Source: Pseudomonas extremaustralis (GTDB taxonomy: Bacteria; Pseudomonadota; Gammaproteobacteria; Pseudomonadales; Pseudomonadaceae). From it: DNA of 64,000 nt. The notes beneath the pieces are model-generated. The model was not told the origin of the DNA. It made no database searches and saw only the letters and a list, made by a program, of their open reading frames with translations. Each line of letters starts with the position of its first letter. Position 1 is the stretch's first letter. The DNA lies in contig NZ_LT629689.1 in the NCBI RefSeq assembly GCF_900102035.1, positions 3,518,001 to 3,582,000 on the forward strand, given 5' to 3'. A program made the position numbers and the translations under genes. Positions 43,483 through 52,498 of the stretch are shown piece by piece.

Positions 43483-44261
43483 GGGCGGTAGTCCTTGTGC
43501 CGGAGGATCAATTTCACGCGGTTCGCCATCGACCAACCGTAGATTTCACGAACAGCCAGGCGGCCAGGCATGTGGTGGTAAATGAACGGGCCGGACCCGC
43601 CAAGTTTTGGCGCCGGCTCGCTGATGAGCGCCGGCTCATCGCCCAGATAGATCACGGCGTGATTAGGGAAATAGCACTCCCGGCCCGGCGTCGGAATCTG
43701 CAACACAAGCATGTCGCCGCGCCGGGCCTCGTTGACCTGATAGAAACCGGTAGCCGCGAAGTTGTCCTCGTAGAGGCTTGGGCCGTCTTTCTGCTCCCAC
43801 CACAGGTCGGAGCGCTCGAAGTTTGGTAGCTGCAGGCCCGCCTCGCGCGCGTACCAGTCGCGGCACGCGGCCCAGCAGTCAAGCAGCCCATGGGAGAAGT
43901 CTCGACCCAACAGCGGTGCCTGGAAACCCGAAGGCTTGAACCACTCAAAGTCACCGCCGGGCCAGCCGACAATGCCCCAGGGCAATTCATGCAGCTCACA
44001 GCTGACGCGGTCGGCCATGCTTGGCGCCGGCGCCTTGTCGGGGTGGCTGTGGATGATCGCCAGCACCTCGCCCCGATCTTCCGCCCGGGCCATGTCCTTG
44101 TGATCGATCTGGAAGTGTTCACGCGGAGTGGTGGCCAGGTTTCCGCAGGGCACGTATTCACGGCCGGAGGCGGACTTGATCAGCACACCGCAGGCCTCAG
44201 CCGGGTAGGCGCGCTCAGCGTGCGCCCGGACCTCATCCTGTAGCTTTTGATTGATGCGCAT
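43479..44261 (-). CDS. Tail tip protein K: JAMM and NlpC/P60 peptidase
   Basis: ATG 44261 (MRINQKLQDEVRAHA) follows GAGGTAA; 260 aa. N-terminal JAMM motif: AIIHSHPDKAPAPSMADR with His-x-His-Pro and the later Asp. C-terminal NlpC/P60 domain: LLDCWAACRDWY with the catalytic Cys and FPNHAVIYLGDE with the His. Lambda gpK has the same two-domain layout and may cut peptidoglycan or process tail proteins. Confidence 0.9.
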   Translation of the reverse strand: MRINQKLQDEVRAHAERAYPAEACGVLIKSASGREYVPCGNLATTPREHFQIDHKDMARAEDRGEVLAIIHSHPDKAPAPSMADRVSCELHELPWGIVGWPGGDFEWFKPSGFQAPLLGRDFSHGLLDCWAACRDWYAREAGLQLPNFERSDLWWEQKDGPSLYEDNFAATGFYQVNEARRGDMLVLQIPTPGRECYFPNHAVIYLGDEPALISEPAPKLGGSGPFIYHHMPGRLAVREIYGWSMANRVKLILRHKDYRP

Positions 44262-44263
44262 CG

Positions 44264-44968
44264 TTACCTCGAGCTTGCTATCAGGCTTGCGCCCATGGAC
44301 CCACCAAACCGGCGGGTGTTGCCCCGAAGCTTGCAGCTGCTCCACCAGCCTCCGCAGCGGTCAAGAGCAGGGTTGTCCGTTGGCTGGTTCTTCTTGTCGA
44401 ACATCGCCGTGCCGGTGTAGGCGCAGGCCTCTTGCCGGTACCCACCGCGGCAGGCCCACCGGCAAAGCTTGGTGATCTGCTGGGAAGGCAACATCTGCCC
44501 TTCCATGTCGGTGGGGCTCGACAGCGAGAACGTGACCGAGATGCTCGGCAGCGCCTCGGTCTTCTGCTCGATAAACCAGAGATTCGTTTTCGACTGGTTG
44601 CTGGCTTCCGGATTGCCGTCGGGAAAGTTGGCGGCATCCAGGAAGTGGCGGAAGGTCTCGATCACCTTGACCCTAGCCCCGGCCAGGTCGCGGAACTGGA
44701 AGCACAGGGCTGTGATCGCCCCGCGCACGCCGCCTAGCTCATCATCCACCTGCAGCGTGGGTGTGGCTGGCCGCCCATCGCCGCGGATGTCGAAGCCCTT
44801 GGCCTCGATCTGGAGCGGTGAGTAAAGCTGTCCCTGCCAGATTATATCGCCTTCGTGAGCGTGGCCGTGGAAACGCCAGAGCAGGCCGCCAAGGCGCGTA
44901 GCGTCCAGCTCGTACAGCCTGATCTGGTTGCCCGGCTCAAGCTTTTGAATGTCGGTGTTGTAATTCAT
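44264..44968 (-). CDS. Tail tip protein L
   Basis: 234 aa, ATG 44968. Contains LYELDATRLGGLLWRFHGH near the start and a C-terminal cysteine set (LCRWACRGGYRQEACAYTG ... DRCGG) like the four cysteines that hold a 4Fe-4S cluster in lambda gpL. Stop is 2 bp from the gpK start. Confidence 0.9.
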   Translation of the reverse strand: MNYNTDIQKLEPGNQIRLYELDATRLGGLLWRFHGHAHEGDIIWQGQLYSPLQIEAKGFDIRGDGRPATPTLQVDDELGGVRGAITALCFQFRDLAGARVKVIETFRHFLDAANFPDGNPEASNQSKTNLWFIEQKTEALPSISVTFSLSSPTDMEGQMLPSQQITKLCRWACRGGYRQEACAYTGTAMFDKKNQPTDNPALDRCGGWWSSCKLRGNTRRFGGSMGASLIASSR

Positions 44969-45016
44969 AGGGCCCCAGAAACAATAAACCCCGCACTTGG
45001 CGGGGCTTGGTGAGGG

Positions 45017-45367
45017 TTAAGGTCGGGGATTGAACACTTGTTTGACGGTGAAGGTGACGGTGTAGATCTCCTCGCCAAGGGCTTTTTTCTTGTAGCCGTT
45101 GGTGCGGTACCATCCTTCAGGCTCGCCCGGCGGTGCGTACCGGAAGGCCTTGTAGCCTTCGTGCCGATCCAGGAACGCCAAAAGCTCGGGCAATTCCTCG
45201 CCCGGCAGATTCTCGCCAGTGTGCACCAGGTTCCAGACCTGACTCTTGGTGTTAAGACCTATGCCGCCGGCCTGAACCATCCCGTCACCGAACTCATTCT
45301 CCCAAGTGCGCTGGCTGATATCGCCGTCGGTGCCCACCTCAACATCAAAGGTAAATGTCTCGGCCAT
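45017..45367 (-). CDS. Tail tip protein M
   Basis: ATG 45367 or 45370, overlapping the tape-measure stop. 116 aa: MAETFTFDVEVGTDGDISQ, then GYKAFRYAPPGEPEGWYRT and TVTFTVKQVFNP, matching phage minor tail protein M. Confidence 0.88.
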   Translation of the reverse strand: MAETFTFDVEVGTDGDISQRTWENEFGDGMVQAGGIGLNTKSQVWNLVHTGENLPGEELPELLAFLDRHEGYKAFRYAPPGEPEGWYRTNGYKKKALGEEIYTVTFTVKQVFNPRP

Positions 45368-48300
45368 CATCGCCTCCACAGCCGGCCACCCTGACGCATC
45401 TCCGCGTCCAGGAATTTGCCGAACTGCGTTTCCAGGCCGGCAGACACCGCCTGCCCTTGGCGCGCCGCATCCTGATCACTCATGCCGGGCTGAGCCTGTA
45501 CGTTGATTGGTGCGTTGAACACGATTTGTGTAGGACCGCTCGGCGCAGAATCAGCGCCGCCGCCAATCATTGCCGCGCGCCCGTTGCCAAGTGACTCCAG
45601 GCTGCCCACGCCGATCTGGGCTTGTGGCTGTGCGCCACTCAGGCTGTTGTCGATCCTGGACAGCATTGCATCAAGCTTCGCGCTGGTTTGAGCAGTAGTT
45701 ACACGCTCGCCCTTTTGCAGAAACCAACTGCCATCTTCGGGAACCGAATCGATACCGTCGTGCGCCATACCCGCCAGCGCGGTCATGCCCACCGCCGATG
45801 CCAGGGGGCCGGTGACGGTAAGCGCCGCCGCCATTGCCGCCGGCGCGGCTGCTGGACCAATGATCGGAATTGCCGCAGTCGAGGCGTAAGCGTTCAGGCC
45901 AGCCTGCAAGGACATAGCCTGAGCATTGGCACCCAACGTAGTGGCGGCGCCAGCCTGAGTTGTTTTGCCCACCAGCAACTGCACGCCCTGGTAGATCAGC
46001 CACTGCGCCGCCATATCACCCAAAGCCTTGAGCATCGACTTGGCGAAGTTGCCAACCATATCGCCCAATGCGTCACCGGCACTCTCTGCGCCACTGGCAA
46101 CATCCGAAAAGAATGTGCCAAGCCCGCCAGTGGCCTCGCTCAATGCGGTATTGGTGATATCCGTAGCCTGGGCCGAATAGTCCCGCGCCGCGTCTGCGTA
46201 ATTGGCCCAGGCCTCGTTGACGCCATTCATCCAGTTGGCTTGCTGCTCATCCGTCGCAGCGTAGAAATTCTCCTGCGCCAGCAGACGCTTGTTCAGCTCA
46301 TCCTGCAGGACCTGGGTCTCATTGGCATAAAGCTCAGGCGTGATCTGCCCGGTGTTGCGCTGCTCATTGAGGCTCGCAACGTCAGCCGCGTACTTCTGCC
46401 GCATAGCCAGATCAGCGCGCATCCGGTCCCGGGCCTTGTCGCCCATACCGACGCCAGCCAACTCCTGGTCGAAGCCATCCTTCGTGGTTTGGGTAGTCAG
46501 GGCTTGGGCATTCTTGAACGCCGTGAGCTTCAGGTCGTCCTCGTTGGCCTTCTTCAGCTTGTTCAGCGCATCCAGCTCAGCGGCCATGCCCTGGAGTTTT
46601 TTCTTTTGCGCCTCGCTCAGCTTGCCGAGCTTGCCCTCCTGGAGTTCGAAGGACAGCTTCATCACCTCCGTGGCTTCGTTCTGCTTGTTGCCGGTGGTGT
46701 TGATAAGCTCGATCTGGCGCTTGTAGCCTTCCTCGGCAGTAGCAAAGTCCTTTACCTGCTTCTTTGCTGCCGATTCAGTAGCGCTGGCGTTCTTCTGCTT
46801 GGCCTTCGTCGCGGCGTCGTCCGCTGCCTTTTGCTCATCAATAGCTTTAGCTCGGGCGCGAATAGACGCTGCGACAGCACTTTGAGTGTCGATATTCTCT
46901 TTAAGAATTACACGCTCCGCTGCCTCAGCGGCCGTCTTGTCCTGCAGGGTTCCAAGCTGCTTATCTAGCTGTTCAAGGTATTTTTCACCGGCAGCCGTCG
47001 CGGCGGCAGCAGCGGCTGCATTCTTGCCAAGCCCATCTGCGGACTTGTTGTTCTCGGCAGAGAATGCAGAAAGTGCAGCCTGGTTAGCGGTAAGCGTTGC
47101 CGTGAGTTTCTCGACATCACCAGCGCTCTCCTCAATCCCTTGCGCCATGGATTCAGAGACAACAGCGGGGAAGGCGCGAACCTTGTTCGCAACAGCAGCC
47201 CAGTCAACTGCGACGCCGCTGGCCGAATCCTTGGATGCCTTCTTGACGATATCTAGTGCAGCTTGAGCATCCTTCGACAGGCTGACGAAACCTGCGGCAA
47301 GGCCCCCGTCCTGACCGGCAGCGCCAGCATCGCGAAGGCTGTTTTCGAATTTATCCGCAATCGCGCCAGAAGTTTCTTCGACCTTGCGCTGAGTCTTATC
47401 GATTTCAGAGCGCAGTTCACGCAGTGTGACAGCCTGAGTCGCCCTCCCAAGTTCGTTAAATTTCTTGATCAAAACGTCAAGAGGCGCTGATAGGTCCCCC
47501 AGCTTTTTCTCAAGAAATCCGGTGTTGTCGCGAAGAGTTAGAAACGCAGTGGCCGCACCGATTGCCAGCATTGCAATGCCGGCCGGCCCTCCGAGGACAC
47601 CCAGTAGAGTTGTCGACGCGCTTCTCACACCCGCTTGAGCGATGGCGACGGCATTAGTTGCGCGGGCCTCGACCGTCCTGGCTTCGGCCAGTTGCAGAGA
47701 CATCTGCGTTTGAACCGCAGTACCCCGGGCGGCGAGTGCTTCTTTCTCTGCCAGAAAAACGGTGGTTTGTGCCTTCTGCTGTTCGGCTTGAGCGACGAGC
47801 AACACAGATGCGGCCTGGGCTTTGCGCGCGGCAGCGTCCTGAATCGCCGATTTAACTGCAACGGCCGCATTTCCTGCGGCGGCGCGACCGTACCCGGCAA
47901 GCGCCCCGATTGCGGCGAGAATCGCGACATCTGCGAGCGTTTCAAAGTTATCGCCAACAACCCCGATGCCGCTCGCCAGAATGCCTGTAGCGTCTGTAGT
48001 TTCGTTCAGTTTTCCGACGTAAGTAGTGAATGCGTTTTGTAGGTTTTGCACTGCGTCTCGTACCGCTACACTCATTCCATCAGCAAGAACGCCGTTGGCA
48101 TCGGCGGACTTTTGCAACCCCTCAGTCAGGATATCCAGGCTGAGCTTCCCTTGCGCGCCGAGGCTCCGGATTTCTTCAGCTGTTTTGCCAGTCGATTTGG
48201 CAATCGTATCTACTACCGTGGGCATCGCCGCGAGAATTGACTGCCAGCCGTCAGCCTCAACCTTGCCGGTCTGAAGCGCCTTCGAATAGGCATCGATTGC

Positions 48301-48804
48301 TGAACTGGCTTTATCTGCCGACGCCGAGTTGGTCACTAACAGAAAGCTGAAACTATCCATTACATCCAGCGCCTGGCTGGTGTTGTAGCCCATCGACTTC
48401 AGGCTGTCTGAAGTTCGGATGTAAAGCTCTTGCGCCTCAGCCAGAGGACGGTAGGTGCGCTTGGCAGTGTCCAGCAGTCGCTGCTGAACCAGCTCATACT
48501 CGCCAACACTGCTAGTCGCCATGCCGATACGATCGGACATTTGGCCGTAAGAGTCAGCCGCCTCAATTATCTTGCCAATACCAGCTGCGCCGATTGCCGT
48601 CGCCAATGCAGTCTTGATCAAGCCGGAAGCGTGCTGGGCTCGCTCGCCTGTCCGGTCAAAAGCATCATCAATCCGACCTAAACTCTTATCGATCTTGGTG
48701 GATGCCTGGCCGACGCTGGAGTCTGCGCGAGCCATCTCTTGGCGCAACTGGGCAGTTGTTGCTTCGATTCGAACCAACATACCCTGGACATCAGTATCGG
48801 CCAT
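45367..48804 (-). CDS. Tape-measure protein (H-like)
   Basis: ATG 48804 (MADTDVQGMLVRIEATT) follows GGAGA; 1145 aa. N-terminal tape-measure domain (SYGQMSDRIGMATSSVGEYE), long Ala-rich coiled coils (330-400, 600-750), hydrophobic segments at about 1000-1060, and a C-terminal lambda-H type part (MVGNFAKSMLKALGDMAAQW). It sets tail length and is ejected into the cell wall. Confidence 0.92.
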   Translation of the reverse strand: MADTDVQGMLVRIEATTAQLRQEMARADSSVGQASTKIDKSLGRIDDAFDRTGERAQHASGLIKTALATAIGAAGIGKIIEAADSYGQMSDRIGMATSSVGEYELVQQRLLDTAKRTYRPLAEAQELYIRTSDSLKSMGYNTSQALDVMDSFSFLLVTNSASADKASSAIDAYSKALQTGKVEADGWQSILAAMPTVVDTIAKSTGKTAEEIRSLGAQGKLSLDILTEGLQKSADANGVLADGMSVAVRDAVQNLQNAFTTYVGKLNETTDATGILASGIGVVGDNFETLADVAILAAIGALAGYGRAAAGNAAVAVKSAIQDAAARKAQAASVLLVAQAEQQKAQTTVFLAEKEALAARGTAVQTQMSLQLAEARTVEARATNAVAIAQAGVRSASTTLLGVLGGPAGIAMLAIGAATAFLTLRDNTGFLEKKLGDLSAPLDVLIKKFNELGRATQAVTLRELRSEIDKTQRKVEETSGAIADKFENSLRDAGAAGQDGGLAAGFVSLSKDAQAALDIVKKASKDSASGVAVDWAAVANKVRAFPAVVSESMAQGIEESAGDVEKLTATLTANQAALSAFSAENNKSADGLGKNAAAAAAATAAGEKYLEQLDKQLGTLQDKTAAEAAERVILKENIDTQSAVAASIRARAKAIDEQKAADDAATKAKQKNASATESAAKKQVKDFATAEEGYKRQIELINTTGNKQNEATEVMKLSFELQEGKLGKLSEAQKKKLQGMAAELDALNKLKKANEDDLKLTAFKNAQALTTQTTKDGFDQELAGVGMGDKARDRMRADLAMRQKYAADVASLNEQRNTGQITPELYANETQVLQDELNKRLLAQENFYAATDEQQANWMNGVNEAWANYADAARDYSAQATDITNTALSEATGGLGTFFSDVASGAESAGDALGDMVGNFAKSMLKALGDMAAQWLIYQGVQLLVGKTTQAGAATTLGANAQAMSLQAGLNAYASTAAIPIIGPAAAPAAMAAALTVTGPLASAVGMTALAGMAHDGIDSVPEDGSWFLQKGERVTTAQTSAKLDAMLSRIDNSLSGAQPQAQIGVGSLESLGNGRAAMIGGGADSAPSGPTQIVFNAPINVQAQPGMSDQDAARQGQAVSAGLETQFGKFLDAEMRQGGRLWRR

Positions 48805-48860
48805 GCCATTCTCCAAAAACAAAAAACCCGCCGAAGCGGGTTCTTAGAAAACAAAAAATA

Positions 48861-49325
48861 TTACTGAATATTTAGCTCAGTCGCGCGCCACATTTTCGAA
48901 GCCCTGTCATACGACATTTTGACGGTGTATCGACTTCTGATCGCTGCACCGAAAGCATTCTGAGCATCAACATATGCTGATACGCCGAAAGAGCAGTCCG
49001 GTATCACGTCTACCATCACGCCTCGGTCGGTTATGTACGGGAATTCAGCAGTGCTTGGAGCTTTCAGCCTTTGCTTTACGAAATTCTGAGACATGACAAA
49101 AGCCATTGTTGTGTTATTGCAATCCTTCTCGGCCTGCTCCCTGTCCCGGTCAGGGCTTGAACTCCAGTTAAAGTACCAACCCCAAACCATTGCAGCAGCG
49201 ATAGCACCTGCTACCAGCGTAATTCTAATGTTTGTTTCAGAACCTCTTTTGGCAGCCATCGCAGTACAAACAATAAAAACGACAAATACTATCGCGCCGG
49301 TCAACAGCACCATTAGAAAGGCCAT
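48861..49325 (-). CDS. Membrane protein within tail operon, 154 aa
   Basis: ATG 49325 after GGAAG. Two membrane segments near the N-terminus (MVLLTGAIVFVVFIVCTAMA; ITLVAGAIAAAMVWGWYF), then a soluble part outside the membrane with NFVKQRLKAPSTAEFPYI. Richer in A+T than its neighbours. It interrupts the usual G-T to tape-measure order, so it may be a moron, for example for superinfection exclusion. Confidence 0.55.
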   Translation of the reverse strand: MAFLMVLLTGAIVFVVFIVCTAMAAKRGSETNIRITLVAGAIAAAMVWGWYFNWSSSPDRDREQAEKDCNNTTMAFVMSQNFVKQRLKAPSTAEFPYITDRGVMVDVIPDCSFGVSAYVDAQNAFGAAIRSRYTVKMSYDRASKMWRATELNIQ

Positions 49326-49374
49326 AGCCAACTTCCATATTGGGGATTAATTGGCGATTGTACACGCCACCAGA

Positions 49375-49653
49375 TCACGTAGCCTGCCTCCCTGTGAGCG
49401 CCTGCCGCAGCTTATCGGCCACAGTCGACGCTGATGGCTTGTCAGCCTTGGCTTTCGCCTTTCCGCCACCAAAGGGGTTGGTCATCTGCGCCCATTCGAT
49501 CTTGGCATCCATGGCCAGAAACAGTTCGGGCATCGGCGTGGACCAGGCCAGGTCAGGCGGCCAGCCCAGCCAGCCGGTGGCCACTGCGTAGAGCCGGTCG
49601 ACGTAGCTGCCGTTCTCGACAGCACTTACGCCGCCGCCGGCTTTTCCTTTCCC
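49375..49653 (-). CDS. Tail chaperone T part, made by -1 frameshift from G
   Basis: Reached from gpG by a -1 shift at GGGAAAG (49647-49653). The joined frame reads GKGKAGGGVSAVENGSYVDR then LYAVATGWLGWPPDLAW and ends KLRQALTGRQAT at 49375. No good independent start is seen. The G-T fusion would be 193 aa. In lambda the G-T product loads tape measure for tail tube assembly. Confidence 0.85.
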   Translation of the reverse strand, partial: GKGKAGGGVSAVENGSYVDRLYAVATGWLGWPPDLAWSTPMPELFLAMDAKIEWAQMTNPFGGGKAKAKADKPSASTVADKLRQALTGRQAT

Positions 49654-49955
49654 GCATCAGGGCCCTTCGGGTTGTACAGCGCGACCAGATAGCCGTTGAG
49701 CTGCACGGACACGTCCAGCACGCCAGTCTGCCAAACCTGCTCAGCGACAGCCTCGGCAGCCTTGCCTTTCAAGCCAGCACCGCCCGCGATGATCACGGCG
49801 CAACCGTCGATGCTCAGCGCATTGACGGCCTGTGATGCCCCGCGCAGGCCGCCGAAGTGCGCCTCGATGGCGCGCACCGCGCCGAGGGTCGGCGTGAGGG
49901 TGTAGGTCTCGTCGCCCAGCTTGATTTCGACGGTACCGTAAAGGGTCTTGCTCAT
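49626..49955 (-). CDS. Tail assembly chaperone G
   Basis: 109 aa: MSKTLYGTVEIKLGDETYTL, AVRAIEAHFGGLRGASQAV. Ends just after the slippery heptamer, in YNPKGPDAGKEKPAAA. Most ribosomes stop here to give free G; a minority shift into T. Confidence 0.88.
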   Translation of the reverse strand: MSKTLYGTVEIKLGDETYTLTPTLGAVRAIEAHFGGLRGASQAVNALSIDGCAVIIAGGAGLKGKAAEAVAEQVWQTGVLDVSVQLNGYLVALYNPKGPDAGKEKPAAA

Positions 49956-49994
49956 ATCGAGAATCCTTGAGTTTCGGGGCCGAAGCCCCGCAGG

Positions 49995-50492
49995 TTAGGC
50001 GGCGGCAGCCGGGAGAATTTCCAGGATGTCTGAGTTGATGCCGATCGTGACGTTGCGGCGAACCACGTTGTCAGCAGCGCCGGCGGCGACGGTGTTGTTC
50101 ATCACCTTGCCACGCAGGTAGAAGGTGGTCGGCAGCAGCGCCGGGGTGGCATCAGGATCGCCATCGTTCAGGGTGATCTTGATGTTGTAGTCGCCCTTGC
50201 TGCGATCCTTGTGAGCGATCTTCAGCTTGGCCTGGCCCAGGTCGCCGTTGTCCAGGCCGACGGCCAGGGTCAGGTCGCCGGCATCAGCGGTGCCCTTGTA
50301 CTTGCGCACGCGACCATCGCGCAGCGAAGTGAAGGTCACCGAACTGAAGGTGTCGCCGAACTCGCCCAGGTCTTCCACTTCGCCGATCTCGACGTAGGTG
50401 TCTGCTTTGTAGAGCGCTTCAGTGTCCGCGCCGTTCTTGCTGCCGATGCTGATCCGGCAGCCGGCGGCTGTATTGAGGTTGTCGTCGGCCAT
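49995..50492 (-). CDS. Major tail tube protein
   Basis: 165 aa: MADDNLNTAAGCRISIGSKN, then VGLDNGDLGQAKLKIAHK and TTFYLRGKVMNNTV. Fits siphophage tail tube proteins by order and composition. Strong GGAGG site upstream (CCTCC at 50496-50502 on the plus strand). Confidence 0.88.
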   Translation of the reverse strand: MADDNLNTAAGCRISIGSKNGADTEALYKADTYVEIGEVEDLGEFGDTFSSVTFTSLRDGRVRKYKGTADAGDLTLAVGLDNGDLGQAKLKIAHKDRSKGDYNIKITLNDGDPDATPALLPTTFYLRGKVMNNTVAAGAADNVVRRNVTIGINSDILEILPAAAA

Positions 50493-50547
50493 GGGGGTTC
50501 CTCCAAAGGCTCATTGGATAAAGCCGCGGTGCGGCCGGTTTTTGGGT

Positions 50548-50934
50548 TTAGTGTGTGGTGATAACGCGGACCGTGATTGATCCATGGTACGTGACGCCGT
50601 CAGCATCGCGCTGTGCGTCGGCTTGCTCGACCCGGACCGAAACTGCCCGGCCAACTTCCAACGGCAACCGGCGCTCGTCCAGGGCAGCCATAACCTCGCC
50701 GATGATGCGTTTCACCTCGGCCTGGCCGTGAGCGTCCGACCAAACCGACAGGTAAATCAGGCGCTGCTCGCGCTTCCTGCCGGCGATGGGTGTGATGTTG
50801 GTGGATATCTCCCTATCAATCGAAACATAGGGCATATCCGTGTCCATGGGCGCGCCGTCGCAGATCGGGCAAGACACCTCGGCCTCCAGCCTGGCGAACA
50901 GCGCCTCCTGCAGCGCAACAGACGGATCAGCCAT
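50548..50934 (-). CDS. Tail completion protein (DUF3168-like)
   Basis: 128 aa: MADPSVALQEALFARLEAEV, MPYVSIDREI and REQRLIYLSVWSDAHGQAEV. Tail terminator or completion family. Start overlaps the next upstream gene's stop by 8 nt. Confidence 0.85.
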   Translation of the reverse strand: MADPSVALQEALFARLEAEVSCPICDGAPMDTDMPYVSIDREISTNITPIAGRKREQRLIYLSVWSDAHGQAEVKRIIGEVMAALDERRLPLEVGRAVSVRVEQADAQRDADGVTYHGSITVRVITTH

Positions 50935-51430
50935 TTGAAAGCCCCTTGCTTGCCTTGCTCAAGGTCCGGCCAATGGCAGCGCGGATATTTGCGATCACAT
51001 ACTCGCGATTGACGTCTTTCGCCGGCCTGAGCCATGGATGTGCCGGACGCGCTGGGATGTCCGGGTACTTGCCGTAGAAGGTGGCTCCGTCAGATTTGTT
51101 CTTAGTGCTACGAGATCGCCCACCTGAACGCTTATTTCCCGTGTAGCCCTTGGTTCCGTACTCTACGAACTTCAGGTAGAAGAACCGGTCGCCATCCCTT
51201 TTCCCGCGGATGCCAATCTGGGCATCCAGACCGCTCTTGGAAACAAATACCTTCAGAGCAGCAGCAGCCGCGCCCGTGTCCTTCGGGATCAGACTCTTCA
51301 TCGTGGAAAGAATGCGCTCCGCACTGTCGCGCATCACCGGTGCCAACTCGTTATCCATGGATTGGTGGATGTTCCGCAGGGTGCGGCGCAACTTGAAGTC
51401 ACCGGACATCCTGGAGCGGCGGGCAGCCAT
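50927..51430 (-). CDS. HK97 gp10-like tail completion/neck protein
   Basis: ATG 51430 after AAGGAG; 167 aa. SGDFKLRRTLRNIHQSMDNE, LKVFVSKSGLDAQIGIRGKR and FVEYGTKGYTGNKRSGG match the HK97 gp10 family. Confidence 0.85.
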   Translation of the reverse strand: MAARRSRMSGDFKLRRTLRNIHQSMDNELAPVMRDSAERILSTMKSLIPKDTGAAAAALKVFVSKSGLDAQIGIRGKRDGDRFFYLKFVEYGTKGYTGNKRSGGRSRSTKNKSDGATFYGKYPDIPARPAHPWLRPAKDVNREYVIANIRAAIGRTLSKASKGLSNG

Positions 51431-51433
51431 GGC

Positions 51434-51604
51434 CTACTCCTTGGTCTTGGCCGGTTTATCAGTGGCCGGCGCTGTTTCGGGCGCCAGCTCAACCAAGCCA
51501 CGCGCGACAAGATCGGCGCCGAGCTTGGCGTCGACCACAAAATCCTCACCCTTTTCCCGGTCGCCAGTAGCGCCGGACAGGGTTCCCAGGGCAATAACTC
51601 TCAT
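51434..51604 (-). CDS. Small neck-region protein, 56 aa
   Basis: ATG 51604 follows AAAGGTG. MRVIALGTLSGATGDREKGE, then VDAKLGADLVARGLVELAPE and a Lys/Pro tail. Similar in tone to the 66-aa protein at 52246. Its stop is 3 bp before the gp10-like start. Function unknown. Confidence 0.65.
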   Translation of the reverse strand: MRVIALGTLSGATGDREKGEDFVVDAKLGADLVARGLVELAPETAPATDKPAKTKE

Positions 51605-51613
51605 GATTCACCT

Positions 51614-51946
51614 TTAAGGGTTGGGTACGTTTGAACACAGCAATCGAAGCATGTCGCGCTCGTTGTTGGGCAGCGCCGCACCGATCAGGTAAGTGGTGGT
51701 GATTCCCTTCGCCGTATGTACGATGCGATTGCCGGCGACAGCATTGGCCCGGGGGCGGATGCGGATTTCGGCAGTGATCACGACCTTAAGCTGCTCAGCC
51801 ACTGGGGCGATGCGACCTGTCGGCATGGTGATCTCCGCCCACAACTTGCCGACTTCGGACCAGGTGACATCTTGTCCACCTGATTTGTTCTTGGTCAGCA
51901 CCGGCTTGTACATCGTGCAGTGGTGACGCATTGGGCCGGCTCTCAT
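51614..51946 (-). CDS. Head closure / head-tail adaptor protein
   Basis: 110 aa: MRAGPMRHHCTMYKPVLTKN, then TWSEVGKLWAEITMPTGRI, typical of SPP1 gp16-like head closure proteins. Start overlaps the connector stop by 1 nt. Confidence 0.83.
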   Translation of the reverse strand: MRAGPMRHHCTMYKPVLTKNKSGGQDVTWSEVGKLWAEITMPTGRIAPVAEQLKVVITAEIRIRPRANAVAGNRIVHTAKGITTTYLIGAALPNNERDMLRLLCSNVPNP

Positions 51947-52245
51947 CAGAAACGCTTCCTTGGCCAGAGAAGTCGGTCAACGGCCAGAGGAACAGCCGAT
52001 GAGATAGTGCCGATCACCACGGCCTCGCGATTGGCGTACCAGTGGCCAACGAGTAGAAGCACTGCCTGCTCAACGTCAGGGGTGAACCCCATCTGCTCTG
52101 GCCCGACCGGCGTTCCTTCGACCAGCTCCCGGTCACAGTGCATGGCAACGTGCGATTTGGCGGCGTCTAGGTAGCCAGTGATAAGCATGTCTTCCTCGTC
52201 GCCGTCCACCTTCAGGTGAAGCTTCACGCGCGCCAGGTCGATCAT
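51946..52245 (-). CDS. Head-tail connector (gp6-like)
   Basis: 99 aa: MIDLARVKLHLKVDGDEEDM, YLDAAKSHVAMHCDRELV, a short form of the HK97 gp6-like head-tail connector that forms a ring under the portal. Confidence 0.85.
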   Translation of the reverse strand: MIDLARVKLHLKVDGDEEDMLITGYLDAAKSHVAMHCDRELVEGTPVGPEQMGFTPDVEQAVLLLVGHWYANREAVVIGTISSAVPLAVDRLLWPRKRF

Positions 52246-52446
52246 TTACTTGGTCTCGTTGGGCTTGGACTGCTTATTGGCTTTAGGAGCGGCACCGTCA
52301 TCAAGCGCGGCAAGCCCCTTACCGATCAAGCGATGGCCGTACTCTTCGTCGTCCAGTTCAATGATCTCACCTGCGGATACTCGGCCGTTGTTCACTTTGA
52401 CCTTGTCAGGATCGCCTTCGAAGCCCCACAGAACTTTGATTTTCAT
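52246..52446 (-). CDS. Small phage protein, 66 aa
   Basis: ATG 52446 after GGAGAAGG: MKIKVLWGFEGDPDKVKVNN, then AGEIIELDDEEYGHRLIGKG and a basic tail. Often found between capsid and connector genes. Function unknown; the frame upstream of 52446 is not needed. Confidence 0.65.
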   Translation of the reverse strand: MKIKVLWGFEGDPDKVKVNNGRVSAGEIIELDDEEYGHRLIGKGLAALDDGAAPKANKQSKPNETK

Positions 52447-52498
52447 AACCTTCTCCACAAAAAAGGGGCCGCCAGGCCCCAGGATCAACTCGACACAA

